A DNA stretch of 13,022 nucleotides, taken from JBEAOO01 sp041164825. Its GTDB lineage: Bacteria > Pseudomonadota > Gammaproteobacteria > Burkholderiales > Burkholderiaceae_C. Position numbers and translations under genes: made by a program. Below the pieces are notes generated by a model, which saw only the letters and a list, made by a program, of their open reading frames with translations, did no database searches and was not told the origin of the DNA. Positions 1 through 5,974 of the stretch are shown in pieces. Location of the stretch: the NCBI GenBank assembly GCA_041164825.1, contig JBEAOO010000291.1:1-13022 (forward strand), given 5' to 3'. Every line of letters starts with the position of its first letter. Position 1 is the stretch's first letter.

Positions 1-92
1 TGGCGCTGCCCGATGCGGTGAAGGCCTTGGTGCGCAAGCAATGGGCGTCGCAAATCAAAGATGCCAGCGGCAAAGCTGTCGCCGTCAAGTAA
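1..92 (+). CDS. pstS: Phosphate ABC transporter substrate-binding protein PstS, C-terminal end (partial)
   Basis: Only the last 29 codons are in the window (frame begins at base 3, stop TAA at 90-92). The tail reads ALPDAVKALVRKQW followed by a lysine-rich end. This resembles the C-terminal helix of PstS, where a Leu-Pro-Asp motif precedes a helix with a conserved Trp. PstS is the periplasmic protein that binds inorganic phosphate and delivers it to PstC/PstA. The call rests mainly on position, directly upstream of pstC-pstA-pstB on the same strand, because the fragment is too short for a confident family match alone. The 134-base gap to pstC contains a hairpin. Confidence 0.8.
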   Translation, partial: ALPDAVKALVRKQWASQIKDASGKAVAVK

Positions 93-122
93 TCTGGCGC
101 CTGCCGGCCCACTGCAAGAAGC

Positions 123-141
123 CCGCCCCGCCACGGGGTGG
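123..141 (+). other. Intercistronic hairpin between pstS and pstC
   Basis: An 8-bp stem (123-130 with 134-141, arms CCGCCCCG and CGGGGTGG, one G-U wobble) closes a 3-nt loop 31 bases after the pstS stop. No U-tract follows, so it is not a standard intrinsic terminator. In other bacteria pstS is made in excess over the membrane components, and a 3' hairpin that stabilises or partly terminates the pstS message would fit. That role is inference. Confidence 0.45.
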
Positions 142-226
142 CAGCCTGGCCCACTGGCCTGAGTTGCCGCCACCGAGCGGGGTTCTTTGTGGGGTTTGTA
201 TTCGTCGAAACCAGCGTTGACCTGCC

Positions 227-1231
227 ATGTCCATGACCATGCCCACTCCTGCGGTGCCGATTCCGGCCACGCCGCCGCCGGCGCCCGCGCCGCGTCGCAA
301 CACCCCTTTGCCCGATGTCATCTTCTCGGCGCTGGCCCACGCTGCCGCGTGGCTGACGCTGGCGCTGCTGATTGGCATTCTGGCCTCGCTGATCGTCGGC
401 GCCTGGCCTGCCATCAGTGCCTACGGCCTGAGCTTTCTGTGGCACTCCGAATGGGATCCTGTCCAGGAGAAGTTCGGCGGCCTGGTGATGATTTACGGCA
501 CGCTGGCCACCTCGTTGATCGCGCTGCTGATCGCGGTGCCGGTGAGCTTCGGTATCGCCCTGTTCCTGACCGAGTTGTCGCCCAACTGGCTGCGCCGCCC
601 GCTCGGCGTGGCCATCGAGTTGCTGGCCGCCGTGCCCTCCATCGTTTACGGCATGTGGGGCTTGCTGGTGTTCAGCCCCGTGCTGTCGCAATACGTGCAA
701 ATGCCGCTGCAGAAATTGTTCAAAGGCGTGCCGGTGTTGGGCGAGTTGGTGTCGGGTGCCCCGGTGGGCATCGGCCTGCTCTCGGCCGGCATCATCTTGG
801 CCATCATGATCATCCCGTTCATTGCCTCGGTGATGCGCGATGTGTTTGAGGTGACCCCGCCGATGTTGAAAGAGTCGGCCTACGGCTTGGGTGCGACCAC
901 CTGGGAGGTGGTCTACAACGTGGTGCTGCCCTACACCAAGACCGGTGTGATCGGCGGCATCATGCTCGGTCTTGGCCGTGCGCTGGGCGAGACCATGGCC
1001 GTCACCTTCGTGATCGGCAACTTCAACCAGCTCAACTCCTTGTCGCTGTTCGAGGCCGCCAACAGCATCACCTCGGCCCTCGCCAACGAGTTTGCAGAGG
1101 CCGGTGAAGGCCTGCACCAAGCCTCACTGATCTACCTCGGCCTGGTGTTGTTCTTCATCACCTTCGTGGTGCTGTCGTTCTCCAAACTGCTGCTGCTGCA
1201 GCTGCAAAAACGCGAAGGAGCCCGTTCATGA
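227..1231 (+). CDS. pstC: Phosphate ABC transporter permease PstC
   Basis: Inner-membrane permease that pairs with PstA to form the phosphate channel of the Pst transporter. It has 334 residues, within the normal PstC range. Hydrophobic segments lie near residues 35-60, 85-115, 125-153, 181-205, 237-265 and 300-325, giving about six membrane spans. The EAA-type loop that docks on PstB is at 216-235 (ESAYGLGATTWEVV...LP), followed by RALGETMA at 251-258, a stretch typical of Pst permeases. The N-terminus has a Pro/Ala-rich cytoplasmic extension (about residues 6-28). The start is uncertain: ATG codons at 227, 233 and 239 are in frame and none has a strong ribosome binding site. The stop overlaps the pstA start by 4 bases (ATGA), so the two are probably translationally coupled. 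Confidence 0.95.
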   Translation: MSMTMPTPAVPIPATPPPAPAPRRNTPLPDVIFSALAHAAAWLTLALLIGILASLIVGAWPAISAYGLSFLWHSEWDPVQEKFGGLVMIYGTLATSLIALLIAVPVSFGIALFLTELSPNWLRRPLGVAIELLAAVPSIVYGMWGLLVFSPVLSQYVQMPLQKLFKGVPVLGELVSGAPVGIGLLSAGIILAIMIIPFIASVMRDVFEVTPPMLKESAYGLGATTWEVVYNVVLPYTKTGVIGGIMLGLGRALGETMAVTFVIGNFNQLNSLSLFEAANSITSALANEFAEAGEGLHQASLIYLGLVLFFITFVVLSFSKLLLLQLQKREGARS

Positions 1232-2094
1232 GCGAGGTCTTGTATTCGCCCGCCCGGCTGGCGCGCACCAGCCGCCGCAAGCTGGTCAACCGCATCGCCA
1301 TCACCTTGTCGATGGGCGCGATGGCGTTTGGTTTGTTCTGGCTGGCGTGGATTCTGTTTGAAACCGTGCGCCTGGGCATGGACGGCCTCGTGCTGGCCAC
1401 TTTCACCGAAATGACGCCGCCGCCGCAGGCCGAAACCGGCGGTTTGGCCAACGCCATTTTTGGCTCGCTGTTGATGGTCTCGTTGGCCACCTGCATCGGC
1501 ACGCCGGTGGGCGTGATGGCCGGCATCTACCTGGCCGAGTATGGGCAAAAGACTTGGCTGGGCCATGTGGTGCGGTTCATCAACGACATCCTGTTGTCGG
1601 CGCCCTCGATCGTCATTGGCCTGTTCGTCTACACCATGGTGGTGGCGCGCTTCAAGGGCTTCTCGGGCTATGCCGGTGTCGTGGCGCTGTCGTTGATCGT
1701 GATTCCCGTGGTCATCCGCACCACCGAAAACATGCTGACGCTGGTGCCCAACGCATTGCGTGAGGCGGCGTATGCGCTGGGCACACCCAAGTGGCGCGTG
1801 ATCCTCACCATCACGCTCAAATCGGCCCGCGCCGGTGTCATGACGGGCGTGCTGCTGGCCTTTGCCCGCATCTCGGGCGAGACCGCGCCGCTGCTCTTCA
1901 CCGCGCTGTCCAACCAGTTCTGGAGCATGAACTTGGGCGAACCCATGGCCAGCCTGCCGGTGACGATTTTCAAGTTCGCGATGAGCCCTTACGAGAACTG
2001 GCAAAAGCTGGCCTGGGCGGGTGTGTTCATCATCACGCTGGGCGTGCTCGCGCTGAACATCGTGGCGCGCGTGCTGTTCCGCAACAAACACTGA
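1228..2094 (+). CDS. pstA: Phosphate ABC transporter permease PstA
   Basis: Second inner-membrane permease of the Pst phosphate importer, heterodimer partner of PstC. It has 288 residues, normal for PstA. Hydrophobic segments lie near 22-45, 75-103, 122-142, 146-164, 201-224 and 261-284. The EAA loop that contacts PstB is at 178-197 (REAAYALGTPKWR...), and RISGETAPLL at 214-223 matches the conserved Pst permease motif following the loop. The start is well supported: AAGGAG at 1215-1220 lies 7 bases before the ATG, inside the end of pstC, and the ATGA overlap with the pstC stop is typical of coupled subunits made in equal amounts. pstB follows after 21 bases. Confidence 0.96.
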   Translation: MSEVLYSPARLARTSRRKLVNRIAITLSMGAMAFGLFWLAWILFETVRLGMDGLVLATFTEMTPPPQAETGGLANAIFGSLLMVSLATCIGTPVGVMAGIYLAEYGQKTWLGHVVRFINDILLSAPSIVIGLFVYTMVVARFKGFSGYAGVVALSLIVIPVVIRTTENMLTLVPNALREAAYALGTPKWRVILTITLKSARAGVMTGVLLAFARISGETAPLLFTALSNQFWSMNLGEPMASLPVTIFKFAMSPYENWQKLAWAGVFIITLGVLALNIVARVLFRNKH

Positions 2095-2115
2095 TTCCAC
2101 AAGGCACGATCCGCC

Positions 2116-2901
2116 ATGGACACCTCAATGAAAAACGCCGTCGCTGAAAAATCCAAGATTTCGGTCCGGGACCTGAACTTCTACTACGGCAACTTCCACG
2201 CCCTCAAGCACATCAATCTTGAGATCCCGGAAAACAAGGTCACCGCCTTCATCGGCCCCTCGGGCTGCGGCAAGTCGACCCTGCTGCGCACGCTCAATCG
2301 CATGTTTGAGCTGTACCCCGAGCAGCGCGCCGAGGGCCAGATCATGGTCGATGGCGAAGACATCCTGAAGTCGCGCCAAGACGTGTCGCTGATCCGCGCC
2401 AAGGTCGGCATGGTGTTTCAAAAGCCGACGCCGTTCCCAATGTCGATCTACGACAACATCGCGTTTGGCGTGAAGCTGTTCGAGAGCCTCTCGCGCGTTG
2501 AGATGGACGAGCGCGTGGAATGGGCGCTCAAGAAGGCCGCCCTCTGGACCGAGGTGAAAGACAAGCTGGGCCAAAGCGGCTCGGGTCTCTCGGGCGGCCA
2601 GCAGCAACGCCTGTGCATTGCGCGTGGCATTGCCATCAAGCCCGAGGTGTTGTTGCTCGATGAGCCGTGCTCGGCACTCGACCCGATTTCCACCGGCAAG
2701 ATTGAAGAGCTCATCCACGAACTCAAGACCGACTACACCGTGGTCATCGTGACCCACAACATGCAGCAAGCCGCGCGCAGCTCCGACTACACGGCCTACA
2801 TGTACCTGGGCGACTTGATCGAGTTCGGTCCCACCGGCGATCTCTTCATGAAGCCGCAGAAAAAAGAGACCGAGGACTACATCACCGGCCGCTTCGGCTG
2901 A
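2116..2901 (+). CDS. pstB: Phosphate ABC transporter ATP-binding protein PstB
   Basis: Cytoplasmic ATPase that powers phosphate import through PstC/PstA. All ABC signatures are present: Walker A GPSGCGKST at 47-55, Q-loop Q102 in the Pst-type stretch VFQKPTPFPMSIYDNI, signature LSGGQQQR at 158-165, Walker B VLLLDEP at 178-184 with E183 as catalytic base, and H-loop H214. The FQKPTPFPMSIYDN block and the C-terminal YITGRFG are characteristic of PstB rather than other ABC ATPases. Its 261 residues are normal. The start at 2116 has only a weak AAGG 11 bases upstream; an in-frame ATG at 2128 (residue 5) is an alternative and would not affect any domain. In E. coli the Pst complex also signals through PhoU to PhoR, which fits the gene order here. 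Confidence 0.97.
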   Translation: MDTSMKNAVAEKSKISVRDLNFYYGNFHALKHINLEIPENKVTAFIGPSGCGKSTLLRTLNRMFELYPEQRAEGQIMVDGEDILKSRQDVSLIRAKVGMVFQKPTPFPMSIYDNIAFGVKLFESLSRVEMDERVEWALKKAALWTEVKDKLGQSGSGLSGGQQQRLCIARGIAIKPEVLLLDEPCSALDPISTGKIEELIHELKTDYTVVIVTHNMQQAARSSDYTAYMYLGDLIEFGPTGDLFMKPQKKETEDYITGRFG

Positions 2902-2913
2902 CCGACGGCCGGC

Positions 2914-2946
2914 GCGGGGCAGGGCGCGCCAATCGCGCCCGCCCGC
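2914..2946 (+). other. Strong GC hairpin between pstB and phoU
   Basis: A perfect 7-bp stem GGGCGCG (2922-2928) and CGCGCCC (2934-2940) closes the loop CCAAT. It is extended by an outer pairing of GCGGG (2914-2918) with CCCGC (2942-2946) across a small internal loop. It starts 13 bases after the pstB stop, in the 109-base gap before phoU. No U-tract follows, so full intrinsic termination is unlikely. It could stabilise the pstB 3' end or attenuate read-through into phoU-phoB-phoR. Confidence 0.5.
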
Positions 2947-3010
2947 ATGGTTTGCCGCGATCGGGCTCAGGGCGCCCGGCGGCGATGCACCGAATCACAG
3001 GACTCACAAG

Positions 3011-3718
3011 ATGACCGAAAAACACCTCTCTACGCAATTCGACGCCGAGCTCAGCAGCATCTCCACCCGCGTGTTGGAGATGGGCGGCTTGGTGGAGTCG
3101 CAGCTGGCCCGCGCGGTGAAGGCGCTGACCGAATTCAACGCGTCGCTGGCGCAGGACGTACTGGTCACTGAAGAAGCAGTGAACCAGATGGAGATGGAGA
3201 TCGACCGCGACCTCTCCAGCATCATTGCTCGGCGCCAACCCACGGCGCGCGATCTGCGCCTGCTGATCGCCATTGCCAAGACCATCGCCAACTTGGAGCG
3301 TGTGGGGGACGAAGCGGCCCGCGTGGCGCGCACCGTGCAGCGTTTGCTGAGCGGGGGTGTGTCGAGCCGGCTGCGCCTGCCGGTGGCCGACTTGACCTAT
3401 GAGACCGAGCTGGCGGCCAAGCAGCTGCGCAAGGCGCTCGACGCCTTTGCCCGCTTGGATGTCGACCAAGCCATCGACGTGCTCAAGCAAGACAACCTCA
3501 TCGACCAAGAGTTTGAAGGCCTGATGCGCAAGCTGATCACCTTCATGATGGAAGATCCTCGCACCATCTCGGCCTGTATCGACCTGGTGTTTGTGGCCAA
3601 GGCGATTGAGCGCGTGGGCGACCATGCCAAAAACCTGGCCGAGCAGACGATCTACATCGTCAAGGGTACCGACGTGCGCCACAACCCGGTGGACACCGTG
3701 GAATCGCTGGTGCGCTGA
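3011..3718 (+). CDS. phoU: Phosphate signalling complex regulator PhoU
   Basis: Cytoplasmic helical-bundle protein that couples the Pst transporter to the PhoR kinase and keeps the Pho regulon off when phosphate is sufficient. It has 235 residues, the usual PhoU length, with two PhoU repeats. Each repeat carries the metal-binding E-x3-D pattern: ERVGDEA at 96-102 and ERVGDHAKN at 200-208. The N-terminus, with residues FDAEL and TRVLEMGGLVE, is also typical. The start is supported by AGGA at 2999-3002, 8 bases upstream of the ATG. Its place between pstB and phoB matches its role as the link between transport and two-component signalling. phoB begins 12 bases after the stop. Confidence 0.96.
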   Translation: MTEKHLSTQFDAELSSISTRVLEMGGLVESQLARAVKALTEFNASLAQDVLVTEEAVNQMEMEIDRDLSSIIARRQPTARDLRLLIAIAKTIANLERVGDEAARVARTVQRLLSGGVSSRLRLPVADLTYETELAAKQLRKALDAFARLDVDQAIDVLKQDNLIDQEFEGLMRKLITFMMEDPRTISACIDLVFVAKAIERVGDHAKNLAEQTIYIVKGTDVRHNPVDTVESLVR

Positions 3719-3730
3719 CGCAGAGACACC

Positions 3731-4426
3731 ATGAGCCGAATTCTGGTGGTTGAAGACGAAGCAGCGATTGCCGAACTGGTGTCGATGAACCTGCGCCACG
3801 CAGGCCACGAGGTGGTGTTGGCCGCCGACGGTGACCAGGCGCAGTTGGCCATTGATGCCCAGTTGCCCGACCTGGTGTTGCTGGACTGGATGTTGCCCGG
3901 CCACAGCGGCATCTCGCTGGCCCAGCAATGGCGACGGGCCGAGCGCACACGCATGCTGCCCATCATCATGCTGACCGCGCGCGCGCACGAAGGCGACAAG
4001 ATCACCGGGCTCGATGCCGGTGCTGACGACTACCTCACCAAGCCCTTCTCCACGCACGAACTGATGGCGCGCATTCGTGCACTGCTGCGCCGGCGTGCGC
4101 CGGAGGACGTGGTCGAGGGCCCGGTGGATCTGGGCACGCTGCGGCTTGATCCGGCCACGCACCGCGTGAGCAGTGCCGGGCAGTTGCTGCGCGTGGGCCC
4201 GACCGAGTTCCGCCTGCTGCATTTTTTGATGACTCACTCTGAGCGCGTGCACAGCCGTGCGCAATTGCTCGACAAGGTGTGGGGCGATCAGGTCTACATC
4301 GAGGAGCGCACGGTGGACGTGCACATCAAGCGCCTGCGCGAGGTGTTGGAGCCGGTGGATTGCGCCCGCATGATCGAGACGGTGCGTGGTGCGGGTTACC
4401 GTTTGACGGTGGTGCACGCGGGCTGA
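3731..4426 (+). CDS. phoB: Phosphate regulon response regulator PhoB
   Basis: OmpR-family DNA-binding response regulator that activates phosphate-starvation genes after phosphorylation by PhoR. The receiver domain spans residues 1-120 with acidic pocket E8/D9, phosphoacceptor D52 (LVLLDWMLPG), T82 and K104 (YLTKPF). The winged-helix output domain spans about 130-228, with the PTEFRLL and RTVDVHIKRLR segments typical of PhoB. Its 231 residues are normal. The start follows phoU by 12 bases with a purine-rich AGAGA as a modest ribosome binding site. No clear pair of PhoB-box half-sites (CTGTCAT-like) was seen inside the window; the operon's control region should lie upstream of pstS, outside the view. 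Confidence 0.96.
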   Translation: MSRILVVEDEAAIAELVSMNLRHAGHEVVLAADGDQAQLAIDAQLPDLVLLDWMLPGHSGISLAQQWRRAERTRMLPIIMLTARAHEGDKITGLDAGADDYLTKPFSTHELMARIRALLRRRAPEDVVEGPVDLGTLRLDPATHRVSSAGQLLRVGPTEFRLLHFLMTHSERVHSRAQLLDKVWGDQVYIEERTVDVHIKRLREVLEPVDCARMIETVRGAGYRLTVVHAG

Positions 4427-4457
4427 ATCTCGTGCCCACGCGGGCTTTGAACACGGA

Positions 4458-5819
4458 ATGGACAGCGTCGTGAAGCGAACAGTGGTGGGTGCGGCAGCGG
4501 CCGCCGCGGGTGCAGCGTTGGGGGCCGAAGTCGGTGCGCTCTGGGTGGCCCCTTTGGTGGGCGCATGTGCTGGCGCGGCGCTGGGCAGCGCAGCCTATGG
4601 GCTGTGGGACAACCTCGCCGCGCACCGCTTGATGCGGTGGTTGATGAGCGCCCAGCCCGACGGGCCGGCGCCGCGGTTGCGCGGCTTCTGGGGCGAGGTG
4701 GCGTATCGGGTGGAGCGCACGTCACTGCTGATGGGCCAAAAGGTCAACCGCGAGCGCGAGCAGCGGGTGCAGTTTTTACAGGCCATCGAGGCCTCGCCCA
4801 ATGGCGTGTTGATGCTCGACCGCTCGGACCAGATCGAGTGGTGCAACTCGGTGGCCGCCGATCACTTTGGCCTCCATCCGCAACGCGACCTGCTGCAGCC
4901 CATCACCAACCTCGTGCGCTCGCCGGCCTTTGTGGCCCATTTGCAAAGTGGCGCCCACGACGCGGCGATTGAATTTGCCGCGCCCGGTGATCGCGGCACG
5001 CTCAGTGTGTTGGTGCGCGCCTATGGCGACGGCATGAAGCTGGTGCTCTCGCAAGACATCACCGAGCGCGAGCGCAACGAGGCGATGCGGCGCGACTTCG
5101 TGGCCAATGTGTCGCACGAAATTCGCACGCCGCTGACCGTGTTGGCCGGCTTCGTCGAGACCATGATCTCGCTGCCGCTCAGCGAGGCAGAGCGCGCGCG
5201 CGTGCTGCAACTCATGACCCAGCAAACCCAGCGCATGCAGACCCTGGTGGCTGACCTGCTGACGCTGGCGCAACTGGAGGGCAGCCCGCGGCCTGCGTCC
5301 GACCACTGGGTGCCGCTGGCGCCGATGTTCCAGCGCATCCGGGCCGATGCCCAGGCACTTTCTGTGGGTCGCCACGTCTTGCATGTGGATGACCCGCGCG
5401 GCCTGCAACTGGCGGGCGCTGAAGCCGAGTTGCTCAGCGCCGTCTCCAATTTGGTCACCAACGCCGTGCGCTATACCCCCGAGGGGGGGGCGGTGTCGCT
5501 GCTGGTGGGCATGCGCGCCGATGGCCACGCTGAGGTGGAAGTGCGTGACAGTGGCATTGGCATTGCACGCGAGCACCTGCCGCGTCTCACCGAGCGCTTC
5601 TACCGTGTCGACGGCAGCCGCTCGCGCGACACCGGTGGCACCGGCCTGGGCCTGTCCATCGTCAAGCACGTGGCGCAGCGTCACGGCGGCGAGTTGGACG
5701 TGAAAAGCGAACCCGGTCAGGGGTCGAGCTTCAAATTGATATTCCCCGCCTCGCGCGTGCGCACCGGTGAGCACGCCTCGGATGCGCGCTTGCCGCACGC
5801 GGCGTTCATGGTCGATTGA
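4458..5819 (+). CDS. phoR: Phosphate regulon sensor histidine kinase PhoR
   Basis: Membrane-bound histidine kinase that phosphorylates PhoB when phosphate is scarce. It has 453 residues. An Ala/Gly-rich hydrophobic N-terminus (about 8-50) probably forms two membrane segments with almost no periplasmic loop, as expected for a kinase that senses through Pst/PhoU. A PAS-like domain follows at about 103-200. The DHp H-box is FVANVSHEIRTPL with phosphorylated H220. The catalytic domain shows an N-box with N335 (NLVTNAVRYTP), G1 DSGIGI at 364-369, F-box ERFYRVD at 379-385 and G2 GTGLGLSI at 394-401. The start is uncertain: the ATG at 4458 has GGA directly adjacent, and a GTG at 4470 is an alternative. 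A G8 run at 5483-5490 lies between the N and G1 boxes. The gene is the last of the pst-pho block and converges on a minus-strand gene. Confidence 0.94.
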   Translation: MDSVVKRTVVGAAAAAAGAALGAEVGALWVAPLVGACAGAALGSAAYGLWDNLAAHRLMRWLMSAQPDGPAPRLRGFWGEVAYRVERTSLLMGQKVNREREQRVQFLQAIEASPNGVLMLDRSDQIEWCNSVAADHFGLHPQRDLLQPITNLVRSPAFVAHLQSGAHDAAIEFAAPGDRGTLSVLVRAYGDGMKLVLSQDITERERNEAMRRDFVANVSHEIRTPLTVLAGFVETMISLPLSEAERARVLQLMTQQTQRMQTLVADLLTLAQLEGSPRPASDHWVPLAPMFQRIRADAQALSVGRHVLHVDDPRGLQLAGAEAELLSAVSNLVTNAVRYTPEGGAVSLLVGMRADGHAEVEVRDSGIGIAREHLPRLTERFYRVDGSRSRDTGGTGLGLSIVKHVAQRHGGELDVKSEPGQGSSFKLIFPASRVRTGEHASDARLPHAAFMVD

Positions 5820-5844
5820 GCGTGCGCCACGTGGGGCGGTGTTG

Positions 5845-5862
5845 CAGCAGCAGCTGCTGCTG
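5845..5862. repeat. 18-bp perfect CAG/CTG palindrome in the convergent phoR junction
   Basis: CAGCAGCAG is followed directly by CTGCTGCTG, a perfect 18-bp palindrome 26 bases after the phoR stop. Outer arms CGTGG (5830-5834) and CCACG (5866-5870) can also pair, giving a larger interrupted stem. There is no T-run on either side, so it does not look like a standard intrinsic terminator. It may still act as a 3' structure for the two converging transcripts. Confidence 0.6.
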
Positions 5863-5885
5863 ACGCCACGGGCAGGGCCATGATG

Positions 5886-5947
5886 GGCCTTGGTGAGGCT
5901 CTGGGTGATGCTCTGGGTGATGTGGCCTGGGTGACGGCCTGGGTGAT
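5886..5947. repeat. Five 12-bp imperfect tandem repeats
   Basis: Units in order: GGCCTTGGTGAG (5886-5897), GCTCTGGGTGAT (5898-5909), GCTCTGGGTGAT (5910-5921), a GT insertion, GGCCTGGGTGAC (5924-5935) and GGCCTGGGTGAT (5936-5947). The core CTGGGTGA is identical in four units. The array fills most of the space between the convergent phoR and glycosyltransferase genes and is outside both reading frames. Four of the units fall into two near-identical pairs, which suggests stepwise duplication by slippage. No function is evident. Confidence 0.75.
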
Positions 5948-5974
5948 GGCCGCGCACGCCGCTCGGCGAGCGCT

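Noticed and set aside
93..226. Possible PhoB box upstream of pstC
   Set aside because: No pair of CTGTCAT-like half-sites with 11-bp spacing was found; the Pho box should be upstream of pstS, outside the window.
1132..2100. 322-codon minus-strand frame opposite pstA
   Set aside because: Shadow of pstA. The product is rich in His, Gln and Arg and has no membrane or enzymatic motif.
2882..4417. 511-codon open frame on the minus strand opposite phoU and phoB
   Set aside because: It crosses two well-identified genes and encodes His/Gln/Arg-rich low-complexity sequence without recognisable domains.
5190..5203. Alternating GC run in phoR, with a similar run in phoB near 3975, as possible Z-DNA or slippage sites
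   Set aside because: Short and explained by Ala/Arg codons in GC-rich genes.
5501..5508. GCTGGTGG octamer identical to the E. coli Chi site
   Set aside because: A single occurrence inside phoR coding sequence. Recognition sequences of AddAB-like enzymes differ, and chance occurrence in GC-rich DNA is likely.
5960..5972. 5-bp hairpin just after the glycosyltransferase stop as its terminator
   Set aside because: Short stem with a 3-nt loop and no T-run on the minus strand; too weak to call.
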